Shown piece by piece: positions 52,837 through 64,000 of a DNA stretch of 64,000 bases. Positions within the stretch are counted from its first letter, which is position 1. The number at the start of each line of letters is the position of its first letter. The notes beneath the pieces were generated by a model that saw only the letters and a list, made by a program, of their open reading frames with translations, ran no database searches and was not told the origin of the DNA. A program made the translations under genes and the position numbers. The stretch comes from Holacanthus passer (lineage: Eukaryota > Chordata > Actinopteri > Pomacanthidae): assembly GCA_025331565.1 (NCBI GenBank), contig JAFREQ010000003.1, positions 13,385,001 through 13,449,000 of the forward strand, given 5' to 3'.

Positions 52837-52870
<34 letters not shown>
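52837..52870. repeat. (CA)17 microsatellite
   Basis: CA run to the right of the telomere-like element. Confidence 0.97.
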
Positions 52871-52874
<4 letters not shown>

Positions 52875-52989
52875 TTAGGGTTTGACAGAGGGCACCTCTG
52901 CAGAAAAAATACCCTGGATCATTGGGGGTTGAAATCTCACATTAATCCTTACTCACCCTTCCAGCCCTGCACATTAAACACCCTTCTGC

Positions 52990-53015
52990 CACACACACAC
53001 ACACACACACACACA
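52990..53015. repeat. (CA)13 microsatellite
   Basis: Fourth CA tract of the 52-53 kb cluster. Confidence 0.95.
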
Positions 53016-56000
53016 GACAAAACCGCACTCTGCTACATCACCTACAAACCTTACAAAATCACTTCCACATGGAGCACATGAATGCGTGGACAGATTAGCG
53101 CTCGCCATCACAGTCTGAAAAAAACACTGTTTCTGAATTATCTTCCGTGGGAATCGAGATCAGCACACAAGAGGACAGCACGGGGAGAAAAACACTCATG
53201 TAGCGCTGCAGACAGGCTGCAGTCCAACAGAGATGGAGCGAGGTGTTTTCATTTGGAGGATCAGAGGGTTTTGTTTTCTTTCGGTTTGTAGCTGGGGTCA
53301 TTTTTCTGCGGTGCTGATGGGGCTTCCAGCTCCACTGTTAGCTGATGTCAGACACAGACAATCTTTAAATCCCCCGGCTCTGAATACACTGCATGGAGCG
53401 GGTCCTGTGATTTTTCAAAAGCAAAAATACATATTAAAATTGAAGTGAAAAAATATCACTCTTTGACGTCAAACTGAAATCAATTAGTTTCAAGTACTTT
53501 CTATCTTTTCCATTTTCTCAATACTAATGGACCGCTGCGCTTTTTTTCTGCCTCATTCTTATTCTGCTCCCGGAATCCTGAAACACTAGTCTCTTTCCAC
53601 CCACCTGCATATTTCTTAACAGCAAAATACACTTTTATGAGCAAACATGTCATAAAACCAAATGACGTGTTAAAATGGACATTTTGGAAATTGAGGTGCA
53701 CTGAGGGATTTAAGGGTTACGCCATTTCTTTTTATTCCTCACAGTACTGTATTAAAGCTTGTGTGAGGTCCCACTAAGTGAGGTTGGAAAGTAATGTTAT
53801 AAGTTATAATGTGCACTTTAATCAATATTCATGTTTTTCTGTGACAAACAAGATTATCATTGTCATCTTTGTTGATCCCTCAGTGGTTATTGAAGCTCCT
53901 ACAAGAGGCACTTGCTCATCTCAGCCTTGTTTTCGGTCGATAGCTCCCTGTGAGAGATGGTTTTGATTCCAGAGCCCGGTGTGTGAAATGTGTTATCTGC
54001 CTTCAAAGGAAGTAACCTTTTGTTATCAGTGTTTACAAAACCACATGCTGTATTATTAGCAGACACATACAAGACATTTTTTCATTTCAGCTAATTAGGT
54101 GATTAGCTAAAACAGTGGGGAGCTTGAATTGCAGCCACATGGGGAAAGATGGCGTGTGAACTGAAGTATGTGCAGATATAAAGGTATAAAAATACAACCT
54201 GCACGGGGCTATACACATGCAGGCTAATATGCACACAGTCGTAATCACATGAGGTGTTATTAAGGGGGGGACGTGTGCAGTGGGAATTGATTGAGTTAGA
54301 GTTTGCAGCCACATCCATCACTGAGGATGAACTGGAGAAATCATTTACATGAGAAACAGAAAACAACGACTCATAAGAAACACCTTCATTGTCCAAAGCT
54401 AACTGAAGTCGAATTCAACCTTACTGAGTTTCAATCCATTATTGAAAAGTCCCACTTTACAAATGATTGATACACACGACTTTAAAACCCATGATGGTGC
54501 AGGATACAAGGCAACCTGAGTGATTTGCTGCTGAGCTGATCACAGTGGTACAGACTGTGCCTCCAATAATTCAGAGCTATTGAATGGACTTCAGCGCGAG
54601 AGTTTTCTAGGGACAGAAGACAGGAATTCTGAATGTGGTACTTGTGCTATGTCAGGGCAATCAATCAAAAGACAAGATCTGTAGATTCAGAAAAAATAAT
54701 TTTTTCACCTTAACTTTTAGCTGTTGCATAAGTGATTTCTTGTAACGCCGTTTCAGGGCAGCTGAACAAAGTGACGTGACTTGGGAGCATAACATACTTC
54801 CTTTCAACAGCAATTTACATTGAGTGCAGGTTGAGCACAAACGCCCCATGTGTCAGTGCAGAAACAGGTCATTTATCCATTAGCGGGCATTACAAGGTAA
54901 CGGGCAAACAAATACAAACGAGCCTCTGTCTATCCATTATCAACGGCCCCGCATTACGAGTCTCGCCGGCTCTCGCGCTCCGAGGTTGGTGTCGTGAAAC
55001 GTTTAAACTGAAGCCACACGGAGAGCCGTCAGCGTGTTAAATGCGTGGTGGGAACAGATTTAGAAGGTTTAGGGTAATGGAATAATCGGCGCGAAGGAGC
55101 ACGGCGGAGCGGAGTCATGCAAGACTAGTTGTGGCGACCTTGGGTTTCATCAATACAATCAGCTGTGTCTACCTCTTACAAAACAACACAGGGCTTGTTG
55201 CCTTTCAGAGAACTTAAAATCAAAGCCAATCTCGGTTATGATTACAATGGATGGATTTTATGCCTGAGGCCTGTGAGGGAAGACAATAACACTGAGGCAG
55301 CCGGAAGAAGTAGAATTTTAAGATTGGAATAGCAGAGTGACTTAAGGTCTTAAGAAAAAAAACAAAAAAAAGACTGGAATCAGTTCAATCCACATCCTTA
55401 TCGCAGCAAGAGATATTGTAACCTTTGAAGTCATTTTACAGTCATTATGAGCAGAGCTGCGATATGTTCCACACATGATTATGATTTATTATTTTCTCCC
55501 CGAGGCTACGCACATGTGTGCTCAGAGTATATACACGGACGTTTATGTGCGTGTAATTCAGCTGATGTGTATCAGTGTTGTATGCTGTCAGAGTGGTGTG
55601 TAATTGTGTTGTCACTGAGGTGTGGAGAGAGCTGCTGGGAGAGACAGAGGCGCGGCGAGGGGTGTGGGGGGGGCTAAAGCGTGTGGGTGGCCGTGGAGGT
55701 GAAAAGGTCAGCGCTGAGTGTTGTCTTCACCCACAGGCCCTAAAAGAGTGTCTGTTTGTCTCAATCAACAAAGACTGTGGAGGAGTGAATGGAGGACAGC
55801 TTTACCACTCAAGAGGCAGAGCACCAGCACCCTCATGCACACACACACACCATATCTTTCAACTCTTATTTCATGCTTTCAGCATCTTCCTATCTTTTTT
55901 CTCTCTACCTCTCCAACTCCCTCACCCCCTCCTCTTTTTCCCCCTCTGAGCGGGATTTGTGATCTAAGATCAGTGCGGCTGTAATGCCCTTCTCAGTAGA

Positions 56001-58625
56001 CTGACAGATGATACAGCCTGCCCTTTGGGCTCCAGTCGGAATGGCTACAGATCAATACCCGAGCTGGCTGTCTGTCAGCATTCACACAAACACGAACACA
56101 TGCTCTCACACACAAACTCACACACACACACACACAAGGCATTCACGTGCAAGGCTAGCATCAAAGCCCATCTGAGATGGCTGGCATTTACCGGAACAGG
56201 ACCTGGATGTGTGCAACACAGCAGGAGGGGACATTCCCGGGATAGTTCCCAGCCCCGGGAGCAGCGAGGCTGGAGGATGACGGAGCTGCTCACAGATTCC
56301 TCTGGCTCCGCCAGGCTGGTTAAATTAAGCAGTTTGGACGGACGAACTGGCTGACTGAGCGAACAAAGCAACAGGTTGAAGAAATAATCAAGAGGTTGAA
56401 GTGTGTGTGTGTGTGTGCGGCAAGGTGGCCGTTTAACCTTTGTGGGAGCATTCGTGTGTGGTCATTTGTGAGTGGCACTTTATTTTGCTCTGGAGAAACT
56501 TTCGGAGGAGAAAATGTAAGTCAAAGTTGAAGGAAGGATTATTCATTATTCTATATCTATGTGTATTTTATTTATACACTTTTCACATACATCTCAATTT
56601 AACATGAGTATAATTTGGTTCATGCTATTTTTATTTAAGGAAATAAAAAATAAATAAATAAGTGAAAAAAGTTTGAGATCACATCATGTTAAGAAGAAAG
56701 AAAGAAAAATAAGAGGAAAGAGTTAACTTTTTTGTTTTTACAGAATAAGATTTGAGGATTTAATACTGAGCCTGAGTAAAAGGTTAAGATGGACTTTTTT
56801 GCAAAAAGGCTATGATGAGCTCCTAAACACCAGGACCCACTCAGGCACGAACAGACAGAATAATTGCCCTCCTGGACCAGAGAAATTAGAAATCTGCCTC
56901 CCTCCTCTCTCGTGAGTTTTATTGGACGGCTGCAGTGAAAGGTTGTGAAATGTTTTGTCAGGTGCAACCCAAAGAAAAGGTTGTTCATATTTATTTTTTT
57001 TACATTAATATTCAACCAGAAGAGCAGCTCATCATATTGCATTATTATGAGACAACCAATTCATGCAATGTAAATGCAAACAACTGCACATACATCCAGT
57101 GATGCTGAAGCCTGTTGGGGAGGAACTGATTTCATTTCAAATGGATGCTCTCAAACTTTGAACTGCTCGTCCATTACAAATATACAGCTCCTCTGTCTGC
57201 ACGTTCACACCAGCTTTCCACACAGAACCAATGTGCATTGACCTATGCAAATAAACCGTGTCCAAGAGGGAGCCGGTGTTGCCAGCGTTTCATCGTGTGT
57301 TGCGTCACCGATCCGTGCTACATAAATAAAAATGAGAGACGTATAAATAATGCAAGCATAGATTTGACACTGACACCCCCCACGCTCAACTTGTCTGCCA
57401 CCTCCCTCTCTCAAGCAGGCGGTAATTTATTGTCTCCCACTGCCATGGCAGAGTCAATCAATAGCCAATTAAAGACAGGCATATAAGGTCTCCAGTGGCC
57501 ACCAGTGCATGGCGCTGTTTGGCTGGGGAAATAAATATGTAAATGGTTCACTGGCGGAGTAGCATCAGCCAGTACCTTTCAGCAAACACGCGAGTCGGGA
57601 TATCAACAAGATACCCCAACACTCTTGCAGCGAGTTAGCCCCCTGTACTGTGCTCCAAGGCCTCTAGTGGTCAGAAAGGCCAGAGGGAGTTATTACCACA
57701 GGCTGAAGGCTGGCGAGACGTACTCGTGTGTGTACTTGTCTGTCAAAATAGCAGACTGATCTGCAGCTCTGAGGGCTGATTGTTTAGTCAAACACATATA
57801 GAACATATATGGAATAATTATGGATGTAAAGCAATATATATACACTGCCAAACACATGGTCCGTGGCTGCTGCACATTTTAATCACACTGAACACTAACC
57901 TCTTTCTCTCAGTCTTTTTTTTTTCCTCTGCTGCACAGAAACTCTCTAAAACCTTCCATGGCGAGAAAGGACAAGCAGGATACAGCTGGTTCCAGAGATG
58001 TAGATTCAATCTCCGACAGTTCGAAAGACTTGTGGAAAAAAAAAACCCCCACAGTGAAGCTGTCGATGTCAAAGCCGATGCAGCACTGTAAACAATAGAC
58101 AACTGACAACACAACTGTGTCCCTGCAGACAATATTAAAAACATGGAGGACATCGACAGCATCATCTGATTTTTCATTATGTGGGTTCGCTATGCAAATA
58201 ATATTGATGCTTTGATGTGCAGAGATGGGAAGTGGCCCCTTCAATTATATATAAATGTTAAAAAAAAAATAATTACTTCTTAATCCTTTATTCACAATAG
58301 AAATCGTAGTTAAAGCTTAGAATATGAAATTGGCGTTATCATATTGCTATATTTGAGCAATTTAGCAGACTAATTTAATAAAGAATGCTGTTTGATCTGC
58401 TCCTAAAGGGCGTCTGTAATCCGCAGCCAAAGTTAATTAAAGCAGGGATATCAATAAGAAGATGGCACGATTAACAGTTTATTGATCCTTCAAGGAGAAA
58501 TACACTTGATCATAAAAAAAGGATTTCCTCAAATTAAGGCCACTTAAAACCATTAGAGTATTAGTGGAGTGCTGACATATTGAGCAGCTTGGACCTCAAA
58601 TACTGTGCTGAAGAATCATTTTGAA
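53016..58625. other. upstream region, no gene seen
   Basis: About 5.6 kb. Has a GC-richer patch with several CpG at about 54940-55120, a G-rich stretch near 55650-55690, a CT-rich tract at about 55880-55945, a (GT)n at 56401-56418 and a (AATA)n tract at about 56641-56660. No exon recognised. Confidence 0.45.
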
Positions 58626-59400
58626 GTACTTATATGTACTTTTGAGTATAGACTTTTTGATTGTATTACTTGAGTATTTCCCTTTAATTCCTCTTTATAC
58701 TTCTACTCCACTACATTTATCTGACAGCTATAGTTATATATAAAACATTCAATCAATAACTAAAAGATGATAAATTGGCATAGATTAAGCTATTCATCAG
58801 TGCTGTATATACACATGAAGTAGTTCAGATCAACCCATTAATGTAATGTGTTAATTAAAGTCAGTACATTTGGTGATGATACATCTGTTGTCTTACTTTA
58901 TTCTGACTGTAGATCGTTTTCAAGAGAGTATTTTTACATCGTGGTAATGCTATTTTTTTTTTTTAAGTAAAGCAGCGATTTCCAAGAAAGGATACTTGTA
59001 ACTCAGCTGGAAGTACTGTAAAACTGCCTCAGGGGGTACATGGAAAGATTGCGGAGTAGCTCAAAATAATTTGTGCTGTTACAGTTACAGCAGTAACACA
59101 TGAACAAGACGTGGTGCCAATCGAGGGCGTGTGAAAATTAATTAGCAAGTGAGCAGAAAAGTGCAAACTGGTAGATGAAAGTAATTCCTCAGTTACTTTA
59201 ATTAAGCTAAAATTAACGAAAACAGTGGGAATAGTCGGCTAAAAGTGATGCAAACATGGTCAAATATCACGTTTGGAACATGACGGGTGGCATCGAAGGA
59301 AGAGTACTTGAGTTTATATGACAGGGCTGAGGGAGGATTTCTGAAAAAGAAAAAAAATGTGGGGAATCGCTGAGGTAAAGAATCTGAGTACTTCTTCCAC
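58626..59400 (+). repeat. TACTTGAGTA...CTTCTTCCAC interspersed element, split
   Basis: The left part has GTATTACTTGAGTATTTCC, TATACTTCTACTCCACTACA and TTTATCTGACAGCTATAG, then a diverged AT-rich body. The right end is GGTAAAGAATCTGAGTACTTC followed by TTCCACAACTA. This is the layout of an abundant, non-coding teleost repeat that starts with ACTTTTACTTGAGTA and ends with GAGTACTTCTTCCACCACT. The middle, about 58980-59300, fits the pattern poorly and may be an insertion or strongly diverged body. Confidence 0.6.
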
Positions 59401-62400
59401 AACTATGACCTGGACAATCTGGCCAATGATATTCAGGGAGCTCAGATCCTGTCACTCATTAAGATGTCTGCCCTTGTGATGAGTCTGAATTTGGTTTTCA
59501 AATTGTATACTGGTCTTGGTAATTGAAACTCTTCCAGAAACAGTGAAACAGACTCTCTCACACACATGAACACAAACATACAAACATCCTACTGACCATG
59601 ACGCATGTAGCATGACGCATAGGTTTCTGGGTAAGAGAGGTCCACTATGTGAATGAGAGCGTGACGTGCAACACACAAAAACCTTGACCCCTTCAATCCA
59701 AAAATAATCTCCTGCAGTGGAACTTTACACCTTGATACGGGGCCTCTTGAACACTCATCCCCTCGCATGAATAGCATTGCAGCCTCTCTCTGTGTTTCTC
59801 TCGCTCTACATTCCTCCTTCCACCGGCTCTGCCACCACAGGCGCCATCGAAGAGCCCTGACAGTTCAGCCCCGCTTTGATCTCAAGGCACAAGTTATCTG
59901 TTACCGGGCTAATTTTAGTTAGCCCCTTTCAGCTTCGCTTCGCTTTGAAGCGCAGGTACCATGCGGCAGGGAGTCGTGGGTGGTTATCAGTGAGGCTGCT
60001 GCCGATTCACCCTCGCATCTATGAAGGTCCACTGTAATCTGGACAAGATTATCCACCTTGCTACATCTGTATCCTAATCAAATCGACATGTGGCGCCATC
60101 CCAGGGGCAAAAGCGTGAGCTGAAATTAAAGAAACGTCTGAATGTGAGTTAAAATGATTTTCCAACCAAAGGGGGTTGTTGAATAAACGGAGAAAAAATA
60201 CACAGGAAATGTTCGAGGAGGAGCGCCATCAAATCCTCCCGGGCAATTAGAGGCTCACAGTTTCATTTTGCTGTGATGTTAACAGATTGTCACAGCAGAT
60301 GGAGGAGAGGTGTGGCAGGTGAGTGCAGAAACGTTACCTTTCCTGGGAGGATGTGAAGGAGGAAGTGAGACCGTCTGCACCTCAGGCTCCGGAGGTCAAA
60401 AGCCTGGAAAAACAAACAGTGAGTAAATCAGTTTCCTGTCAGCCAAACCTTGTGTTTTAAAAAATCATCCTTAAGTTTGTTTCTTCTCATTTAAATAACC
60501 GTTTATTGAATCTGTCAACCACTGAGCCCACACACTTCTATTCCCTCCTCTACATCCAATCCCATGAATTATAATGTCCTAGAGAAACAAGCTTATTCAA
60601 ACAATAAAACAGGAATATAAAAGCTTGTATCTGAACAGCCTGGAGTTGTTATTAAAATTTGAAGAGCATCCACGATGCAACCCCGGGCAGAGTGTGTTTA
60701 CAGCAGGTTACACAGCAGTACACTAAAGTTGTCTCCCTGTGATTTTACAGAAAAGGCCGGCCAGCTGGTCAGAGCCTCGCCGAAGACAATAAAGCCCTCA
60801 GAGTGTGACCTTGTGAAGCTGCAGCAGAAAGCCCAGTCGCAACAGGAGCGTGGGGTAACATGTCGATGTGAAGCTAACTCGCCTGTCCGTTTCTCACCTA
60901 TATAGTGGCACACATATGCAATTCTCTTTCTCCGTCTTTCATTGCCATCTCTTTCGAGAACACTACTGAGATCAAACACACACAGGCGCGCAAAAAAAAA
61001 CACACGGGCGCAAAGAGCTACACAGCCGAGGCGAGGCACACGGAATATCAAAGCACCAAGCTCACTCTCCAGCATGAATGATGGTTCTTCAGGAGCACCT
61101 TCAGATGAGAGGAGCAGGAGGTGTCTGCAGACTGATTTAGCGCCTCAATCTCGTACGAGAGGGGTCACTTTTTCTCCCCACAGCATGACTTACGAGGGCA
61201 CAGCCGCCGCTTTCATTTCCATTTTATTGTGAGGAATGGTGGCTAAAGTTTCCCTCTATCTGTCGGAGGAGCTGTTGCGTAAGCTCACCGAAGGACAAAG
61301 GCCGCCGCTGCTGCCAAAAGGGCTATTTCTGTATGGCAATGTCATGTTCTCTACAAGGATAGTGATGGTAGTTCAATATGTCTTCAATTTCCAGCACAAT
61401 CTATTGAAGGTTTATCTTTCTGAGATTTGAGGAGAGCTGAAATACTCAGGAGGGTGGTTCAAGCTGGGGGCCATTGCAAAGTCAAAGTCCATTCAAGCAC
61501 AGAGTCCTCTGAGCTTGACTGATGGGGAGCAATGAGTGCACACGCTGTATCCTACCAGTCAGGTGCAAACCTTTCCACACTCCACAGAATTGTCTTATTC
61601 TAGTATTCCCCCCCGCAGTTTCAGAACCTCTTTTCATTATAAACACATTTGTCGTACAAGGGATTTAAAGGCAAGGACAAGACAGAATGAATTGGCTTCA
61701 GGGTTTTCAATTTCTCTCAAAAGATGCCACGTCAAAAGACCTAAGGTCAGGCGGGGAGTGAAAGGCACTGTGCGGCTGGGTGGGCAGGAGAGAGGAACAG
61801 AAAGAAGGTAAGTAGCACAATGTTTGTGTGTGACTGTGCGGACAGATAGATAATAAGGAAACAGAGAGATAACGAGGAAGAGAGAGAGAAAAAAATGGAG
61901 TGATCAATAGAGCGAAGATGTGCTGTACAGAATGAAAGCGGAGCAAACCAAAGACTGACACAGTGGGCAAAAACAAGACAGTTTGTTCCTCCCATTAGTC
62001 GACAGAATTAATTAGGGCTCCACTGACGCACTGTGTAACAAGAGAAATATAATTACGTTACATCATTACGAGCTTTCTGCCTTCCTGTTCCCAAGGGGGG
62101 CAGACAGCCAACTGGACGGCCGACTCTAAACGGCGGCCGCGGGAAAATCAAGATGGCTGTCAGCATTCATTTAGCAGCGCGCTGGAATAACACGTCCGCA
62201 GCAAGTCACGCTCAGGAGATAGATGTTGGTTTCTGGTCATCAGGCGTCATGCGGCAGAGTTAGTAATGGTCCTATAGCTATAAACAGACTGTGATTTGGC
62301 TGGAGATGCGATCACTCACTCCCCATGAGCTATATTTACCATCTGTGGCCCTTTACCCTGTTTGCGTCTGTATACAGCAAGCGGGGCGCGTGTGTGTGGG

Positions 62401-63930
62401 CGCATGTGCTCAGATGTGTGCAGCGACCACGATGAGAGCTAGTTAACCGGAGAGACATACATGATATTCTGTTTTACGCTGCGGACACACGGCGAGCCTT
62501 CTCACGGGTTTTCATGTGTGTTTGCATGTTAGCATTCAAGCACAATTCCTCAAGATCCGACAGGAGAGGAGAGCCGACCTTGGCATTCAACCACATGCAG
62601 TCTTCTGTTCACGAGGCTGAGACCAATCAGGAATGTGAAAAAAAAAAAATCGGGCATTTGTCTCAGGAGAACGCTTCAGACTCTCAAAGTGTTTGTTTTT
62701 TTTACAGACCACTAGAGGCCTTGCAACGAGGACCGCAAAAACACATAACCTTGTTTAAACAAGAAAGCGGGAGGGGAGGTGCTGAAAACCCCGCTGCTGT
62801 GCCGTGTGTGGTAATGGGGTATCATTTGCCTCATGGGAGAGAGCGGAGCCGTGCAGCTGTGGCATGTACGGAGCTCACACAGCTGTGAATGAGGCGGCAT
62901 CAGCCAGCGCTGGCACACACCGGCGAGTCAGCTGAGAACGGCTGGCTGGCCAGCGAGTGTTCGCGAAACGCAGCCGGGCCAAGCCTGGAGGAAAAACTTA
63001 CTGTGCACAGCGGCTCTGGATCATGAGAAATGTTAGTGTAAAAGGTTTTTATTTTTAAAAAAAGTGCACAGTCATAAAAACATACAATTGGCTGACAGTG
63101 ACACTGGATTTCAGTAATTCTTTTAGGAAAGGATGCCAAAAGTCCATTTAATGAAATTAGTGTGAGAGGCAGTTGTATCTTTTCTTAGCTTCACTGTGCT
63201 TCCATGAATCATGCCATCGTAGGTTTACCACCCTGTAAGGATTGTGAACAACATGCTGCATCCATTCCACACTCAGTCTGCTTTTCTTGCACAAACGCAT
63301 AAATTGAGACACCACGATGCTTAATCTCTATTGCATGTGCAGCCGGGGTAGAGGACGGCAAAATTGAAACGACAGGACGTGGAACGGAGCACATCCGAGT
63401 AAAATGAAGGTATCGCTCCCCGGCTTATGGAGCTGATGGGCTCAGGACCGTTCCCTGGCTGGTTCAAAAGCACGTCTCACAGCCCTGCATGTAAGAAGGT
63501 AGGTGTGAGAAATCTAATGTGTGCTGCGGTTGCGATACTGCTGACTCGGCCATGACCATCTTCCATGTATATAAATGACTCTGCATACCTTTCCCCTCCT
63601 TCGCCTTCTTTCTATCTCTGTCCCTCCCGTCTCTCTTTTCCTCGTTTCAGCTGTCTCTCCATATCTGTCTGTTCGGATCAATTTTTTTTTCCCACCATCA
63701 TTCCCCGTATCCTCTCCTTTATGACAAGGTTTCTCAGGCCAAAGCCTCTCCACAGTAAGTGCTGTCCTGGCTTAGTCTCTGCTCTACACAGCACCGGAGG
63801 GGAGAAAACTTCACTTTCCAAATCCTCGACAGCTGCGTCGGTAAGATCGGACTCTCAGCCCCTCATCTCTTTACATTGTTGTCATGCCTCAGTCTCACCC
63901 AGTTTCGCCTCTCCACGCCATTGCTCACAG
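59401..63930. other. upstream region; one candidate small exon inside, otherwise no gene seen
   Basis: Apart from the candidate exon at 60338-60403, I see unique-looking sequence with a short A9 run at 62639-62648 and a GC-rich patch with CpG at about 62095-62200 and 62900-62990. No repeat recognised. Confidence 0.4.
60338..60403 (-). other. candidate small 5' exon (minus strand)
   Basis: On the minus strand a pyrimidine-rich acceptor (CTGTTTGTTTTTCCAG) ends at 60404, the exon starts GCTTTTGACC, and the donor is GAAAG|GTAACG with the intron starting at 60337. The 66-nt exon has no ATG and stops in two frames; the third is open for 22 codons. It is on the tspan9 strand and about 42 kb upstream, so it could be a distal non-coding 5' exon. 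Joined to the exon at 18086, the open frame meets a stop within 12 codons, so it would be 5' UTR. Such signal pairs also arise by chance in 45 kb. Confidence 0.25.
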
Positions 63931-64000
63931 TAGGATGGGGCATGAAGGGCATGATGCCTGTGCCCGGGAATGTTGGAAAGGAGCCAAAACAGATCCCCTT
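63931..64000 (+). other. possible exon running off the right edge
   Basis: On the plus strand a pyrimidine-rich stretch ends TTGCTCACAG at 63930. The following 70 nt are open in two frames, one reading GWGMKGMMPVPGNVGKEPKQ. On the minus strand the same stretch is also open to a weaker donor-like GTGAGC. The lower-complexity, GC-balanced sequence looks exon-like, but I do not recognise the protein, and a 70-nt open stretch is weak evidence. Confidence 0.2.

Noticed and set aside
1..64000. CRISPR arrays, operons, phage or bacterial systems
   Set aside because: No regularly spaced repeats, no dense reading frames; the window is vertebrate nuclear DNA.
1..64000. tRNA, rRNA or snRNA genes
   Set aside because: I looked for A/B-box pairs with a GGTTCGAATCC-like motif and for rRNA-like blocks and saw none; a covariance-model scan would be needed to exclude diverged copies.

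Overview
The window looks like nuclear DNA of a ray-finned (teleost) fish. It has one clear vertebrate protein-coding exon, eukaryotic splice signals, long (CA)n, (TA)n and (TC)n microsatellites, and decayed copies of several interspersed repeats that I recognise as common in teleosts. There are no operons, ribosome-binding sites or dense reading frames. Almost all of the 64 kb is non-coding, and most open frames on either strand are chance frames or microsatellite translations.

The one firmly supported gene is on the minus strand near 17.6-18.9 kb and is the 5' part of tetraspanin-9 (tspan9). A coding exon ends at 17602 with a consensus donor (TGG|GTAAGT). Its last 21 codons encode the cytosolic N-terminus and start of the first transmembrane helix (MARGCLCCLKYMMF...). 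The same frame runs upstream without a stop for another 102 codons to an ATG at 17970 that has its own in-frame stop just upstream. Two good 3' splice sites exist. The one at 18087 gives a long exon with an N-terminally extended protein. The one at 17682 gives a short exon starting at the usual MARGC methionine. A well-placed uORF overlaps the long-form start. A possible first exon with donor GTAAGT at 18321, and a pyrimidine-rich promoter-like tract, lie at 18.3-18.9 kb.

Layout: 1-17601 is the intron after the first coding exon; the later tetraspanin exons were not found and should lie to the left of the window. 17602-18086 is the coding exon, 18087-18321 a short putative intron, and 18322-18890 a putative first exon and promoter. 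From 18.9 to 64 kb is upstream or further 5' intronic DNA. It holds a CpG-rich patch with CCAAT and NRF1-like motifs (46.3-46.65 kb), a possible small exon (60338-60403, minus), and a possible exon running off the right edge (63931 onward, plus). Repeats include a MITE-like element with terminal inverted repeats (33.67-34.14 kb), three copies of one dispersed family (1.9, 41.8, 47.5 kb), a telomere-like CCCTAA element among four (CA)n tracts (52-53 kb) and a split element at 58.6-59.4 kb.

Family names for repeats and gene identity rest on remembered patterns; no search was run. I found no previously undescribed multi-gene system. The most interesting observation is the possible alternative N-terminus of tspan9 and the compact splice and uORF arrangement that would control it.
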